From Nostoc calcicola FACHB-3891 (GTDB lineage: Bacteria > Cyanobacteriota > Cyanobacteriia > Cyanobacteriales > Nostocaceae), in assembly GCF_014697355.1 (NCBI RefSeq), contig NZ_JACJRQ010000022.1, positions 62,001 to 126,000 on the forward strand: DNA of 64,000 nt, in the 5' to 3' direction. Shown here piece after piece: positions 1 to 9,313 of this stretch. A program made the position numbers and the translations under genes. The notes beneath the pieces are model-generated. The model saw nothing but the letters and a program-made list of their open reading frames with translations. It was not told the origin of the DNA and did not search any database. Each line of letters starts with the position of its first letter. Positions within the stretch are counted from its first letter, which is position 1.

Positions 1-61
1 TTCTGGATCTGGTAATCAGTTCCAACTATCCAAAAGCTCCACAATCCAGTTACTGGAAACC

Positions 62-1084
62 GTGGGACTGTTTATGGGGGGGATAATTTTCTGTGTACTT
101 TTGGATCGCTGGTTTTCTCAGCGTTCTGCTCAATCTAGCAACACGCCCTTAGCAGAACAAGCGCGGCGGCTCAAGCAACTCAAAATTGGATATCCAGAGG
201 GGATGACAAATCTGGAAGTTCTCCGGACTCAAGCCTTGCTGGAAACGCGTTTGCGACCATTTGGGTTGAGTGTCATCTGGACAAGCTTTTTATCAGCCTC
301 TTCTCTGATAGAAGCACTCAGCAACGGAACAATTGACTTCTGCGGCGGCGGCGGCACGGCCAGCATCTTCTCTCAAGCGGCGGATCACGTATTTGTGCGG
401 GTGGCTAAGGAAAAATATACTGCTCCCAAAGGTCAAGCAATTCTGGTGCCAGAAGATTCGCCGATTCAGACACTAGCAGACCTCAAGGGCAAAAAGATCG
501 CTTTTGACAAAGGCTCAAGCGCACATTATATACTTGTGCGATCGCTGGCAAAAGTCGGTCTAGATTTTAGTGACATCGAGCCAGTTTATCTGACACAACC
601 GGAGGCGCTGCCCCGATTCCGCCGGGGTGAAATCGATGCTTGGGTGATTTGGGTTCCCTACACAGCAACTCTTGCCCGAAGCGCTTATCCAGGGCGATCG
701 ATTGCAGACTTAGAGAGCATATTTGGTGACAAAGCCTCCATAGAAGTTCCCACTTATTACTACGCGGTTCCAGAACTGGTACGCGACTATCCCGACTTGC
801 TGAAGGTGATTTTAGAAGAGGTAAACGAAGCTGGAACTTGGGCTAAGAGACAGGAATTAGAAGCTGTTCAACGATTGGCAGAACACCATGAAATCGATCC
901 ATCCATTGTAGAAATTTTACAAAAACATAGTGGCGAACGCGCCATCATTCCCATTGACGACCAATCGCTCAATGCTCTACAGCATCAAGCTAATATATTT
1001 AGAGATTTAAATCTGATTCCTGAGCGGGTGAATGTCAAAGATGGAACCTATAGTTTGCAGACCAAGCAAAACTGGACTTATTAA
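62..1084 (+). CDS. ABC transporter substrate-binding protein, sulfonate/nitrate (SsuA/NrtA) type
   Basis: This protein of 340 residues has an N-terminal hydrophobic segment (about residues 2-14) that looks like a signal anchor, so it should sit on the periplasmic side. The body resembles NMT1/SsuA-type binding proteins for sulfonates, nitrate or taurine: a KIGYPEG first strand, an ALSNGTIDFCGGGG segment that lines the ligand cleft in this fold, and the LADLKGKKIAFDKGSSAH segment typical of the second lobe. The start is a GTG at the window edge, and a longer N-terminus is possible because little sequence lies upstream. No permease or ATPase gene is adjacent, so it is an orphan here or its partners lie upstream of the window. 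The substrate cannot be read from the sequence. Confidence 0.8.
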   Translation: MGLFMGGIIFCVLLDRWFSQRSAQSSNTPLAEQARRLKQLKIGYPEGMTNLEVLRTQALLETRLRPFGLSVIWTSFLSASSLIEALSNGTIDFCGGGGTASIFSQAADHVFVRVAKEKYTAPKGQAILVPEDSPIQTLADLKGKKIAFDKGSSAHYILVRSLAKVGLDFSDIEPVYLTQPEALPRFRRGEIDAWVIWVPYTATLARSAYPGRSIADLESIFGDKASIEVPTYYYAVPELVRDYPDLLKVILEEVNEAGTWAKRQELEAVQRLAEHHEIDPSIVEILQKHSGERAIIPIDDQSLNALQHQANIFRDLNLIPERVNVKDGTYSLQTKQNWTY

Positions 1085-1200
1085 TCTGATACTGATAACT
1101 AAAAAATGTTAGAAACCACCTATAAAATTGCGTGGAATACGGCAACGAATTAATTCTTTTTTTGAGAATTAATTAAGTTAATTAAACAAGAGAAAATAAA

Positions 1201-2157
1201 ATGAAAAATGAAAAATGGAACGCGGAAAATATTCTGAGTCAAAAAGGAAGAGTAGCAATTGTCACGGGTTCCAGTAGCGGTATCGGTTATGAAACGGCGC
1301 GGGTTTTAGCTAATAAACAAGCGTCTGTAATCATTGCGGTTCGCAATTTGGACAAAGGAAACAAAGCATTGGCGAAAATTCTTCAACAGAATAAAGATGC
1401 CGACGTAAAGGTGATGGAACTTGATTTGGCGAATTTAGCATCAGTTAAAAATTTTGCTGAAAACTTCCAGAAAAATTACTTGCGTCTGGATTTACTGATT
1501 AATAATGCGGGTGTGATGATTCCGCCGTATTCAAAAACCACGGATGGTTTTGAATTACAGTTTGGCACTAATCATCTCGGACATTTTGCTTTGACGGGGC
1601 ATCTTTTAGAACTTTTGATCGGCACCGAAGGCTCACGAATCGTGAATGTTTCGAGCGGCGCACATAGTTTAGGCAAGATAGATTTCGATGATTTGAATTG
1701 GGAAAAGAGAAGTTATGCCAAATGGAAAGCCTACGGCGACAGCAAACTTGCGAATATCTATTTTACCTACGAACTCGACCGAAAACTAAAAGATAACAAT
1801 CTCGACACACTTGTAACCGCCTCGCATCCCGGCTGGACGGCAACCGAATTGCAGAGAACTGCGGGCGGCGTTGTGAAATATCTCAACGGCATCCTTGCTC
1901 AAGACATCACGATGGGTGCATTACCGACTCTGCGGGCGGCGATCGAAGCAGGCTTAAAAGGCGCAGAATATTTCGGTCCTAATGGGTTTATGGAGATGCG
2001 CGGCTATCCAATAAAAGTCGAATCAAACGAGTTATCCAAAGACCAAGCGATCGCCAAAAAACTATGGGAAGCATCGGAAAAACTAACAGGTGTGAAATTT
2101 GAATTTAATAAAAACAGGACTTACGCAAAAGATAACGAAAGTAGCGGTAATTCATGA
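1201..2157 (+). CDS. short-chain dehydrogenase/reductase (SDR), retinol-dehydrogenase-like
   Basis: This is an NAD(P)-dependent oxidoreductase of the classical SDR family with 318 residues. The Rossmann glycine motif TGSSSGIG lies near residue 22, the NNAG motif near residue 100, and the catalytic Tyr-x-x-x-Lys is YGDSK near residue 178, with the upstream serine in IVNVSSGAH. Length and motif spacing fit the retinol-dehydrogenase/WW-oxidoreductase-like branch. The substrate is unknown. The last dozen codons run through a dispersed repeat end (AGGACTTACGCA, 2116-2127), so the C-terminus has probably been remodelled by a repeat or an insertion. The stop overlaps the start of the following Uma2 fragment by four bases (ATGA). 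No obvious operon partner is present. Confidence 0.88.
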   Translation: MKNEKWNAENILSQKGRVAIVTGSSSGIGYETARVLANKQASVIIAVRNLDKGNKALAKILQQNKDADVKVMELDLANLASVKNFAENFQKNYLRLDLLINNAGVMIPPYSKTTDGFELQFGTNHLGHFALTGHLLELLIGTEGSRIVNVSSGAHSLGKIDFDDLNWEKRSYAKWKAYGDSKLANIYFTYELDRKLKDNNLDTLVTASHPGWTATELQRTAGGVVKYLNGILAQDITMGALPTLRAAIEAGLKGAEYFGPNGFMEMRGYPIKVESNELSKDQAIAKKLWEASEKLTGVKFEFNKNRTYAKDNESSGNS

Positions 2158-2411
2158 ATTACCGCTACGCTGCCTCAGATTTTGTTTTAGAGTTAATGTC
2201 ACCCAGCGATACTTTGCGAGAAACCCAAGAGAAAATGCAGGAATATATCGCTAATGGAGTCAAATTAGGTTGGTTGATTAATCCCAAAATGCGTCAAGTA
2301 GAAATTTATCGTCTTGGTCAACCAGTGGAAATATTAATATCTCCAGAAAAATTATCAGGAGAAGATGTGTTACCACGATTTATTTTAAATTTGTCAATCA
2401 TCTGGAGATAA
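2154..2411 (+). pseudogene. truncated Uma2-family (DUF820) gene copy, C-terminal part only
   Basis: These 85 codons match the C-terminal 75 or so residues of the next gene almost residue for residue, including the ELMSPSDTLRETQEKMQEYI stretch. The N-terminal half, with the first acidic residue of the PD-(D/E)XK nuclease core (the SPD motif in the intact neighbour), is absent. The preceding sequence is the 3' end of the dehydrogenase gene and a repeat end. I read it as a decayed tandem duplicate whose 5' part was lost. The frame is still open and an ATG exists, so a short product is possible, but it could not form a complete active site. Confidence 0.75.
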
Positions 2412-2421
2412 ATATTTAATT

Positions 2422-3000
2422 ATGACAGCGATCGCCATTAAATTAAACTCCATCATCCAACTCACCGACAATCAATTTTATCAACTCTGTCGTGAAAACC
2501 CAGAAATCAAATTTGAACGCAACGCAGCCGGAGAACTTCTCATTATGCCACCCACAGGCGGAGAAACTGGTAATTCTAATTCAGAAATTAATGCTGATTT
2601 TGTCATTTGGAATCGCCAAACTAAACTAGGTAAAGTTTTCGATTCTTCCACCTGCTTTAAACTGCCCAATGGTGCTAACCGTTCCCCTGATGTCGCTTGG
2701 ATTAAAAAAGAACGATGGGATGCACTCACACCTGAACAAAAAGAAAAATTCCCGCCAATTGCCCCAGATTTTACTTTAGAGTTAATGTCGCCAAGTGATA
2801 CTTTGCGAGAAACCCAAGAAAAAATGCAGGAATATATCGATAATGGAGTTAAATTAGGTTGGTTAATTAATCCGAAAATGCGGCAAGTAGAAATTTATCG
2901 TTTTGGTAAACCAGTGGAAATATTAACATCTTCCCAACAATTATCAGGAGAAGATGTGTTACCAGGATTTATTTTAAATTTGTCAATCATCTGGAGATGA
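2422..3000 (+). CDS. Uma2 family (DUF820) putative endonuclease
   Basis: This 192-residue protein belongs to the Uma2/DUF820 family, which is greatly expanded in cyanobacteria and has a PD-(D/E)XK restriction-endonuclease-like fold. Supporting motifs are LLIMPPTGGETG near residue 40, NRSPDVAWI near residue 88 (first catalytic Asp) and DFTLELMSPSD near residue 115 (second acidic residue). A C-terminal copy of the same gene lies directly upstream. The biological role of the family is not settled; mobile-element-associated nuclease activity is often proposed. The gene sits inside a 1.3 kb segment bounded by 12-base inverted repeats (2116-2127 and 3420-3431). Confidence 0.85.
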   Translation: MTAIAIKLNSIIQLTDNQFYQLCRENPEIKFERNAAGELLIMPPTGGETGNSNSEINADFVIWNRQTKLGKVFDSSTCFKLPNGANRSPDVAWIKKERWDALTPEQKEKFPPIAPDFTLELMSPSDTLRETQEKMQEYIDNGVKLGWLINPKMRQVEIYRFGKPVEILTSSQQLSGEDVLPGFILNLSIIWR

Positions 3001-3018
3001 ATATTTAGTTAGCAAAAA

Positions 3019-3375
3019 TTATTGCAAAATAGCACCTAAAATTTCTAATTCACTAGGATGAGTTAAAACCTTGCCTAATGATTCACTGAAATAAACAACT
3101 TGATAATTAGGTGCAAGTTCTGTTTGCAGTTGCTTCCACAGACTAATTCCTTCTTCTTCAAAAACCGCTTGGGCTTCTGGACTCAACTCTGGTGAGTTCG
3201 CAGGATCTTGCCAATTTAATGTTGCGTTGTAAGCAGATGCCCATTTTCTCAAACGGCTAATAGTTTCTTCACGAAGGGGGAGTCTTGCTGGGTCAATATT
3301 ACCAACTTTATCAGCATCTGCCCACCATAAAGGGTCGCATCCATAATCAGCCATTAGTTTAATTTTTATTGCCAT
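3019..3375 (-). CDS. hypothetical protein, 118 residues
   Basis: I do not recognise this protein. It is soluble, without a signal peptide or membrane segment. The N-terminus (MAIKIKLMADYGCDPLWW) is followed by a segment rich in Asp, Pro and Leu and then a WASAYNATLNWQDPANSP stretch. It resembles small conserved cyanobacterial proteins that often accompany Uma2 or toxin-antitoxin-like gene pairs. It converges on the Uma2 gene with an 18-base gap. The ATG at 3375 is the only good start. The function is unknown. Confidence 0.6.
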   Translation of the reverse strand: MAIKIKLMADYGCDPLWWADADKVGNIDPARLPLREETISRLRKWASAYNATLNWQDPANSPELSPEAQAVFEEEGISLWKQLQTELAPNYQVVYFSESLGKVLTHPSELEILGAILQ

Positions 3376-3432
3376 AGCTGGGTAATATCCTCGCCGCCGT
3401 TTATATCTTTAGATCTCAATGCGTAAGTCCTA

Positions 3433-3540
3433 TATAGCGTTTCCCGACAAACGTGAGGTACACCTGTAGGGGCACGGCACTGCCGTGCCCCTACACCTGG
3501 CGATATAATCTTGTACCGCATCTGAATGGGAACCGCTATA
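3433..3540. repeat. MITE-like element, TATAGCG family, copy 1 (108 bp)
   Basis: The ends are inverted: TATAGCGTTTCCC at 3433 and, read on the opposite strand from 3540, TATAGCGGTTCCC (one mismatch). The centre is a near-perfect palindrome beginning GTAGGGGCACGGC. A same-length copy in the opposite orientation lies at 42449-42556, a third at 51314-51420 and a degenerate one at 25321-25395. It lies just downstream of chlB (minus strand) and directly abuts the repeat end at 3420-3431. It has no coding capacity. Confidence 0.85.
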
Positions 3541-3562
3541 ACCTTTAATTCTGCGCCCCAAT

Positions 3563-5089
3563 CTACGCGCCTACAGCTTCCTTGGCGGCGTACAACACCT
3601 CAGCACTGATTTCCTTGAAACCCCGATCGCGGGCAAATTTTTCAGTATTCCGCTTGACTTTACCGCGCACAAATCCAGGAATTTTATTCAATTCTGCTTG
3701 ACCATCTTTTGTCCAACTCAGATCAGAATCAGCAGAAATACCTTTAGTAATTACTTCCTTAGTATCATGACCTCCAAAGATTTCTAAAAGATGATCTTCC
3801 ATTCCCAAAGTGAAGGAATTGTAGATCAAATCTGTAATTTGATTCGTACCTTCGTAACCCATAAATGGTTTGTAACCAATGGGGAAATTTTGCACGTGGA
3901 TGGGTGCAGCAATTACACCGCAAGGAATATCTAAGCGCTTACCAACGTGGCGTTCCATTTGGGTGCCGAAAATAGCTGAGGGTTCGACGCGAGCGATCGC
4001 ATCCCCAATTGCGCCATGATCGTCTGTAATCAGCACTTCATCGCAATATTCGCTCACCTGTTCCCGGAACCAGTCTGCATCATATTTGCAGTAGGTTCCA
4101 GCCCAAACTACGTGAATTCCCATTTCTCTTGCCAAAATCTTAGTGATGGCGGCGGCGTGGGTGTTGTCGCCAAATACCACAGCTTTTTTGCCGGTCAAGT
4201 TCTGACAGTCAATGGAACGGGAAAACCAAGCAGCCTGTGATACATGTAGAGTTTGCTCGTTGATGAAGTCTTCGTAGTTCACATCAGCACCTTGGGCGTT
4301 AATTACCTGCTGAATTTTACGGATACACCTAGCAGTTTCCACTACACCCATTGGGGTAATGTCTATATAAGGTGTGCCGAATTGTTCTTCTAGGTAACGA
4401 GCTGTAGTCAAACCAAGTTCTCGGTAAGGCACCAGGTTAAACCAGGCTTTGGGCATCTTCTTCAAGTCCTTCACCGAAGCACCTTCGGGAATTAAGGTAT
4501 TTACCTCAATCCCCAAGTCAGCCATCAGCCGTTTGAGTTCGGTGCAGTCGTGATTGTTGTGGAAACCAAGGGTGGTAGTACCGATAATGTTAACTGAGGG
4601 CTTTTCGGTTTTGCCTTCTGCTAATTCGCCCCGCTTCCGGGCTTTTTCAATGTAGTATTGGACGATTTGATCGAGAGTGCGATCGGCTGCTTGCAGTTCG
4701 TTGTAGCGGTAATGGTTCACATCCGCCAGCATTACGTCCCCTTTCGCTTCCAGTTGCGCCCGTTCCACAAAGTTGTGTAAGTCTTCTTGCAAAATGCTAG
4801 AAGTGCAGGTGGGAGTTAACACAATTAAATCTGGGTGTTCCTCGGCATCTTTGCGGGTGATGTTATCTACCACCTTTTCCTGAGAACCGCGTGCCAAAAC
4901 GTTGCGATCGACAACACTGGTTGTCACCGGAGTGAAATCCCTCTCCCGCGATAGCATGGAGCGCATGACGTTGAAGTAATCATCCCCTAGTGGCGCGTGC
5001 ATGATTGCATGAACGTTTTTAAAAGAACTAGCGATTCGGAGAGTCCCGATATGGGCTGGGCCTGCATACATCCAGTAAGCCAATTTCAT
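3563..5089 (-). CDS. chlB: light-independent protochlorophyllide reductase subunit B (DPOR ChlB)
   Basis: ChlB pairs with ChlN to form the catalytic component of the dark-operative protochlorophyllide oxidoreductase, a nitrogenase-like enzyme fed by the ChlL iron protein. It reduces ring D of protochlorophyllide in chlorophyll synthesis. The [19 protein letters not shown] start is the hallmark of ChlB and gives 508 residues, the usual length. I therefore chose the ATG at 5089, which has GGGAGAAG upstream, over an ATG seven codons earlier. Asp36, which serves as the unusual fourth ligand of the NB cluster in this family, is present (PLGDD). [13 protein letters not shown] and the C-terminal ChlB-specific domain are intact. 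chlL and chlN are not in the window, as is common in cyanobacteria. Confidence 0.98.
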   Translation of the reverse strand: MKLAYWMYAGPAHIGTLRIASSFKNVHAIMHAPLGDDYFNVMRSMLSRERDFTPVTTSVVDRNVLARGSQEKVVDNITRKDAEEHPDLIVLTPTCTSSILQEDLHNFVERAQLEAKGDVMLADVNHYRYNELQAADRTLDQIVQYYIEKARKRGELAEGKTEKPSVNIIGTTTLGFHNNHDCTELKRLMADLGIEVNTLIPEGASVKDLKKMPKAWFNLVPYRELGLTTARYLEEQFGTPYIDITPMGVVETARCIRKIQQVINAQGADVNYEDFINEQTLHVSQAAWFSRSIDCQNLTGKKAVVFGDNTHAAAITKILAREMGIHVVWAGTYCKYDADWFREQVSEYCDEVLITDDHGAIGDAIARVEPSAIFGTQMERHVGKRLDIPCGVIAAPIHVQNFPIGYKPFMGYEGTNQITDLIYNSFTLGMEDHLLEIFGGHDTKEVITKGISADSDLSWTKDGQAELNKIPGFVRGKVKRNTEKFARDRGFKEISAEVLYAAKEAVGA

Positions 5090-5375
5090 TAGTATCTTCT
5101 CCCTTTTCAACTAAAACAACACGGAGTCCGATAACAGTTGGACTATAAGTGCATGATTATTTATTTAATCGTTTTTGATTGTCGCAAAACTTGTATCTCT
5201 AATGAAGTGAAGACTTGTAAGGGTTTTGTGTGGAATTCGTAGGCGTAAGCATCCCCCAAACCTTGTTCCTGATTGGAATCTAGCTTCTGGCTTTAACAAC
5301 ATCTTATTGCTTTTTTAAAATAAATCTTAATTTTTCGGCAAATTTGTTTTCAATTTGGGGCGATGTATTAACTAT

Positions 5376-5999
5376 TTAGCTGATTGTAGCAGCGCGAAAA
5401 ATCTGTTCAGCAGTCAAATTCAAATCTGGGAAGGCTGGTGATTGGAGACGTTCCCCGTTACGGAACTGGCTGACTTGGTATTCACCTTCTACCAAACAGT
5501 AAATCGATATACTTGCTTGTTTAGGGCTGCCAATAAAGCGCCTACCACCTAAAGCTGCATAATCTACAATCCAGTATTCTGGTATGCCTATTGCTTCATA
5601 GTCAGCCGCTTTTTTTAAATAATCATCTCTCCAGTTAGTACTAACTACCTCAATGACCAACGGAATAGATGCTGCTTGACTAACAGTTGATTCTTTTTTC
5701 CATAGAGGTTCATTGACTAAATTCGGTCGATTTAATATCAGGATATCTGGTGAGTAAGCTGATTCGCTCTCAGTGGTTTTAATAAACGCTGTTTTGGGTA
5801 CGAAATAAGGGAAATTTAAGCGCTTATATTCTGTAACAATTTCTCCAACTAAAAATCCAATTACCTGTTCATGCTCACCTGTTGGTGGTGACATTTCAAT
5901 AATTACTCCACTATGCAATTCATAGCGTCGCTGTGAATTTTCTGGATACCAATCAACAAATTCATCAAATGTAATTAGTTTGCGTAAGGTTTGAGTCAT
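5376..5999 (-). CDS. Uma2 family (DUF820) putative endonuclease
   Basis: A full-length Uma2/DUF820 protein of 207 residues, only distantly similar to the one at 2422-3000. The nuclease-fold signatures are IEMSPPTGEHEQV near residue 35, YSPDILILNRP near residue 82 (acidic residue 1) and IPLVIEVVSTNW near residue 112 (acidic residue 2), followed by KAADYEAIGIPEYWIVD, which is highly typical of the family. No membrane segment or signal is seen. It stands alone between chlB and the cyclophilin gene, with repeats on its upstream side. The function is inferred from fold only. Confidence 0.88.
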   Translation of the reverse strand: MTQTLRKLITFDEFVDWYPENSQRRYELHSGVIIEMSPPTGEHEQVIGFLVGEIVTEYKRLNFPYFVPKTAFIKTTESESAYSPDILILNRPNLVNEPLWKKESTVSQAASIPLVIEVVSTNWRDDYLKKAADYEAIGIPEYWIVDYAALGGRRFIGSPKQASISIYCLVEGEYQVSQFRNGERLQSPAFPDLNLTAEQIFRAATIS

Positions 6000-6001
6000 G
6001 A

Positions 6002-6331
6002 TTTATTGCTCGACTGTTGACTGATGACTGCTAACCATTAACCGTCAACAGTCAACAGCGTCGGGGTTTCTTGAGAGTCCGTTGAACACTTATCATTAGA
6101 TCTGACGCTGTTACACACCAGAAACCGGGAGTTTTTTGCAATACCTTCTCTGCGAGACGCTACGCGAACGCCATTTTTTGTAGGTTGGGTTGAGCGAAGT
6201 GAAACCCAACGTATTTGTTGGGTTACCTTTCGGTATCTTGCTACGTGCCTCAATCCAACCTACGAATCGAGTCATTTTTCGATTTGGCAAAGGTATTGTT
6301 TTGATAAGGAATTAAACGGACAGAAAATTAG
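6002..6331. repeat. gene-free stretch with several small repeats, including an 84-bp inverted-repeat element
   Basis: The stretch begins with copies of a GACTGTTGACTG-type tandem repeat, contains the fragment GCGAGACGCTACGCGAACG, and then an element at 6180-6263. That element starts with GTAGGTTGGGTTGAG and ends with CTCAATCCAACCTAC, which are inverted with one mismatch, and it has an inner AACCCAAC/GTTGGGTT palindrome. A 71-codon open frame on the minus strand across this region is made of repeat sequence and is not believed. Confidence 0.75.
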
Positions 6332-6901
6332 TTACTGTCGAAAAATTTCTACTTTTTCTAACACTACCTCTTGATTCGGACGGTCTCTAGTTGTAGGCAC
6401 ATTGGCAATCTGGTTGACTACATCCATACCTTCAACAACTTCACCAAAAACGCTGTGTTTGCGGTCAAGATAAGGTGTCGGTACTTCTGTAATGAACCAT
6501 TGCGAACCATTAGTACCAGGCCCTGCATTTGCCATTGAGAGAATACCTGCTTTAGAGTGTTTCAATTCTGGATGAAACTCATCTTCAAATCTATATCCAG
6601 GGCCACCAGTACCCCAGCGGTTAGCCATATCCAGATAACGAGTCAAGGGATCGCCGCACTGAATCATAAAATCAGGGATGACTCGGTGAAAGCGAACCCC
6701 ATCATAGGCAGGAGTACCCTTTAGAGATTCACCAGTTTTAGGGTCTTTCCAGTCGATTGTTCCAGTTGCTAGACCAACAAAATTTTTGACGGTGTTGGGA
6801 GTTTTCTCTTCCTCTAAACGAACTACAATTTCGCCTAAAGAAGTAATTAAACGAGCGTGAAGTTTGCCATTACCGGGAATATTAATTTCTGGAAAAGTCA
6901 T
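6332..6901 (-). CDS. peptidyl-prolyl cis-trans isomerase, cyclophilin type
   Basis: This is a single-domain cyclophilin that catalyses proline cis-trans isomerisation. Its core is clear: [14 protein letters not shown] near residue 35, [20 protein letters not shown] near residue 68 (with the catalytic Arg in FHRV and the Phe-Met-Gln triad) and [32 protein letters not shown] near residue 130. There is no signal peptide, so it should be cytosolic. I chose the ATG at 6901 ([12 protein letters not shown], 189 residues) because homologues start near here; an ATG nine codons upstream is possible. It is flanked by repeat-rich gaps and has no clear operon. Confidence 0.93.
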   Translation of the reverse strand: MTFPEINIPGNGKLHARLITSLGEIVVRLEEEKTPNTVKNFVGLATGTIDWKDPKTGESLKGTPAYDGVRFHRVIPDFMIQCGDPLTRYLDMANRWGTGGPGYRFEDEFHPELKHSKAGILSMANAGPGTNGSQWFITEVPTPYLDRKHSVFGEVVEGMDVVNQIANVPTTRDRPNQEVVLEKVEIFRQ

Positions 6902-6961
6902 GAAGTATCCTATGAATGAAAACTGCAAAGATTTGAGCTATTATCAGCTTATCAGCATTCA

Positions 6962-7100
6962 ACTAATTCGTAATTCGTAATTATTGGTGGAACACCACAC
7001 CAAAATTTCTGATTTGGCGATCTTAAATTAGTTGGAGTCTAAATCCTCAACTAATTAAATTACGAATTACGAATTACGAATTACGAATTATTTTCAGTTA
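6962..7100. repeat. tandem ATTACGA-type repeats upstream of the amine oxidase stop
   Basis: Units of AATTCGTAATT and its complement AATTACGAATT occur at 6965-6981 and 7060-7091, the latter as about four direct copies of ATTACGA. The two blocks are complementary and could pair. This gap separates the amine oxidase (minus) from the downstream cyclophilin gene and contains no gene. Confidence 0.6.
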
Positions 7101-7154
7101 CAGGTTTACAGATTACCAAAAAAATCAATCAAAAAAACTTAAGAAAAAAAGATT

Positions 7155-9179
7155 TTATTCTGGTAAATTAATGGCTGGATTGCGGCTAAAGAATCCTCTA
7201 GGTACTATCTTAAATCCAACTCGATGGACAGGCATGACAGGCCAATCTTCCGATCGCGGAATATGAGTCACGCCCATTGTGTACCATAACACGATATCTT
7301 CACCAATCAACGATTCATCATCTGCAATATATTTAGGTAAACCCTGTCCCGGTTGAGTTTGATTCGGATAATCGCCCCCAGCATACAGTTCGCTAGGTTT
7401 ATATTTTGTTACCCAAACGTGGTGCGTAGCAAATTTGGCGCGTTCTCGGATTTTTGAGCCTTCCACAGGAAAAAACATGGAATTTGCTTCTGGCATCAGC
7501 ATATATCCAGGGGTAGCACCAAGAAGATTCTTTTTATCTGCACTCACAACCATCCATTCTCGACTGTGTTTCATATCCAAATCGCGCACAGCATCTGTTT
7601 CTTTTGCTAATGGATTTTCTATGACTACCATTGCATTTCCTAAGGGATTTTTTTCATCCATCGGCAAAGCGTTAACATTCATTTCCATCACGGAATTAGC
7701 TTTACCATCGACATCCAAATCTAGGCGATAGTTGAAAAAGTGCTGGTGGTTTACTCCGATAATGTTTTTTGCAATTAGCTGACCATAAGAATTTTCTTGG
7801 GATTGTTTTTTGTCAGCCGTTCCCTGTACCAATACAATACCTGTTAATTCGTTTTGTACTTCTAAAGTTCCATCTTGACGAAAAATCCAATTTAAGCTGT
7901 AATCATAGTTGTCAATTGCCACCGTCATCGCCATCACTAATTCTCGATTCCGACGGACATCATTACGTTGAGTATTATACTCATAATGTTTCCACAGCAT
8001 TCCATTATCGCGTTCGTAGATACCAATAACCCCTGGCATTTTGTAAGGTTCTCCCTGTTCGTCAGCAAATATCGCATCCAACAACAGACCGTTTTCAGGA
8101 ATTTCCTTACCTAATTCCATTTTATTTGCTAATAAACCAAGGTTATATTCCCCAACATCAAAGGCATTTCTAAATGACCAAGTAGGCTCAGGATCGCCAT
8201 AAGGAACTACCATTTCTGAGAGGCTAGCACGATATAAAACTGGCCGGAGATTTTCTCCATCTTTATGTGTCACTTGGTACAGCATCAAACCACTACGGGG
8301 ATGCATTAAATAGCGAAAATTCCAGCCCTGCCAGCTAATTTGATTATCGTTAATTTGGAAGCTTTTACCATTAGGTTGCAGAATTTTTAATGCTTTGGGT
8401 GGTGAAAGTAATTTGCCCAAAGATTTAACATCGTAGTTCCAATTTTCTTGAGAGAAAGGTACTTTTCCCCTATCAACAACACTGGCGATTTTACCTGTAT
8501 TTAAATTGACCGTTGCTACCACTCCTTCAATCGGACTACCGTAATAATTCCAGCGTTGGCCTTTATAATAAGATAAGCCCCGACAAAGACGATTACTTGT
8601 TTTTTCTTCCTGTTCACTCAGGATTCCTGGTGCCCACCAACTGATTTTGACTCGCTCAAAATCGCTAATTCCCCGCCTTCGCATCGCCGCTTGCCATCGG
8701 GGATCGGCTTTAACTACCTGGGTTGCTAGTTCATATTCTGAATTGACGAGTGCGGGTTGGACAGAGGGTATTTCTTTCCAGGAATTTAAGGTTTTGCTGG
8801 TTAAATCAACAACTCCCTCAAAAGTTTTGTTTTGCGATCGCTCATAGATTAACAAAAAAGCTTGGCGGTTGAAAACTTTACCAGGTGTGAAATTTAGAAC
8901 TTCTTCTTTATCTGGTTCTTGTAAAGCAATCAGTGGAAAAGCTGCCATTTCGCTCAAAGTTTTTTCTCTTTTGACAACCGAAACAGCCGTACTAATTTCT
9001 GCTTCAGTTAACGCACTTAAAGGATGAGAAATTGAAGACTGCTGAGCAGATAATCTTCCCATTAATCCAAATGAGATAGAAATGACAACTATGATGGCAA
9101 TAGCTAGCACAAAAAAATACCTTAGCCGCTTAATCATCTTTTTCATACTTACAAAAGACGTATAGTTATCTATTTCCAA
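7155..9179 (-). CDS. copper-containing primary amine oxidase
   Basis: This 674-residue enzyme should oxidise primary amines to aldehydes with release of ammonia and hydrogen peroxide, using copper and a self-generated topaquinone. The cofactor motif Asn-Tyr-Asp is in TVAIDNYDYSLNW near residue 422. Copper-ligand histidines are visible in GVNHQHFFNYRLDLD near residue 475 and in the C-terminal GVTHIPRSEDWPVMP near residue 640. The catalytic-base region YERDNGMLWKHYEY lies near residue 395. Residues 15-40 form one hydrophobic segment, so the enzyme is probably exported or membrane-anchored. It may let the cell use amines as nitrogen. It sits alone between the cyclophilin gene and ycf37. Confidence 0.93.
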   Translation of the reverse strand: MEIDNYTSFVSMKKMIKRLRYFFVLAIAIIVVISISFGLMGRLSAQQSSISHPLSALTEAEISTAVSVVKREKTLSEMAAFPLIALQEPDKEEVLNFTPGKVFNRQAFLLIYERSQNKTFEGVVDLTSKTLNSWKEIPSVQPALVNSEYELATQVVKADPRWQAAMRRRGISDFERVKISWWAPGILSEQEEKTSNRLCRGLSYYKGQRWNYYGSPIEGVVATVNLNTGKIASVVDRGKVPFSQENWNYDVKSLGKLLSPPKALKILQPNGKSFQINDNQISWQGWNFRYLMHPRSGLMLYQVTHKDGENLRPVLYRASLSEMVVPYGDPEPTWSFRNAFDVGEYNLGLLANKMELGKEIPENGLLLDAIFADEQGEPYKMPGVIGIYERDNGMLWKHYEYNTQRNDVRRNRELVMAMTVAIDNYDYSLNWIFRQDGTLEVQNELTGIVLVQGTADKKQSQENSYGQLIAKNIIGVNHQHFFNYRLDLDVDGKANSVMEMNVNALPMDEKNPLGNAMVVIENPLAKETDAVRDLDMKHSREWMVVSADKKNLLGATPGYMLMPEANSMFFPVEGSKIRERAKFATHHVWVTKYKPSELYAGGDYPNQTQPGQGLPKYIADDESLIGEDIVLWYTMGVTHIPRSEDWPVMPVHRVGFKIVPRGFFSRNPAINLPE

Positions 9180-9229
9180 GCCTAAGCCTGAAAACCGATA
9201 AATTCAGAGGCTAAAGGTAAATTACTTGA

Positions 9230-9310
9230 GTTGGGGGGATGAGGGGGATGAGGGAGATGGGGGGGATGGGGAAAAATAACCAATGCCCAATGCCCAATGC
9301 CCCATGCCCT
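9230..9310. repeat. tandem short repeats (GGGGGATGA and CCAATGC types)
   Basis: About five imperfect copies of GGGGGATGAG/GGGAGATG are followed by three copies of CCAATGC. This is the same class of short tandemly repeated sequence seen in most gaps of the window. It fills the space between the amine oxidase start and the ycf37 stop. Confidence 0.8.
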
Positions 9311-9313
9311 AAT

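Noticed and set aside
1201-2157. Recent horizontal transfer of the dehydrogenase gene
   Set aside because: Some stretches look richer in GC than the neighbours, but a GCGATCGC octamer is present and codon use is not clearly foreign, so I could not support it by eye.
6038-6253. 71-codon open frame on the minus strand
   Set aside because: It runs through the GTAGGTTGGGTTGAG inverted-repeat element and a GACGCTACGCGAACG fragment; the residues show no protein character and there is no ribosome-binding site.
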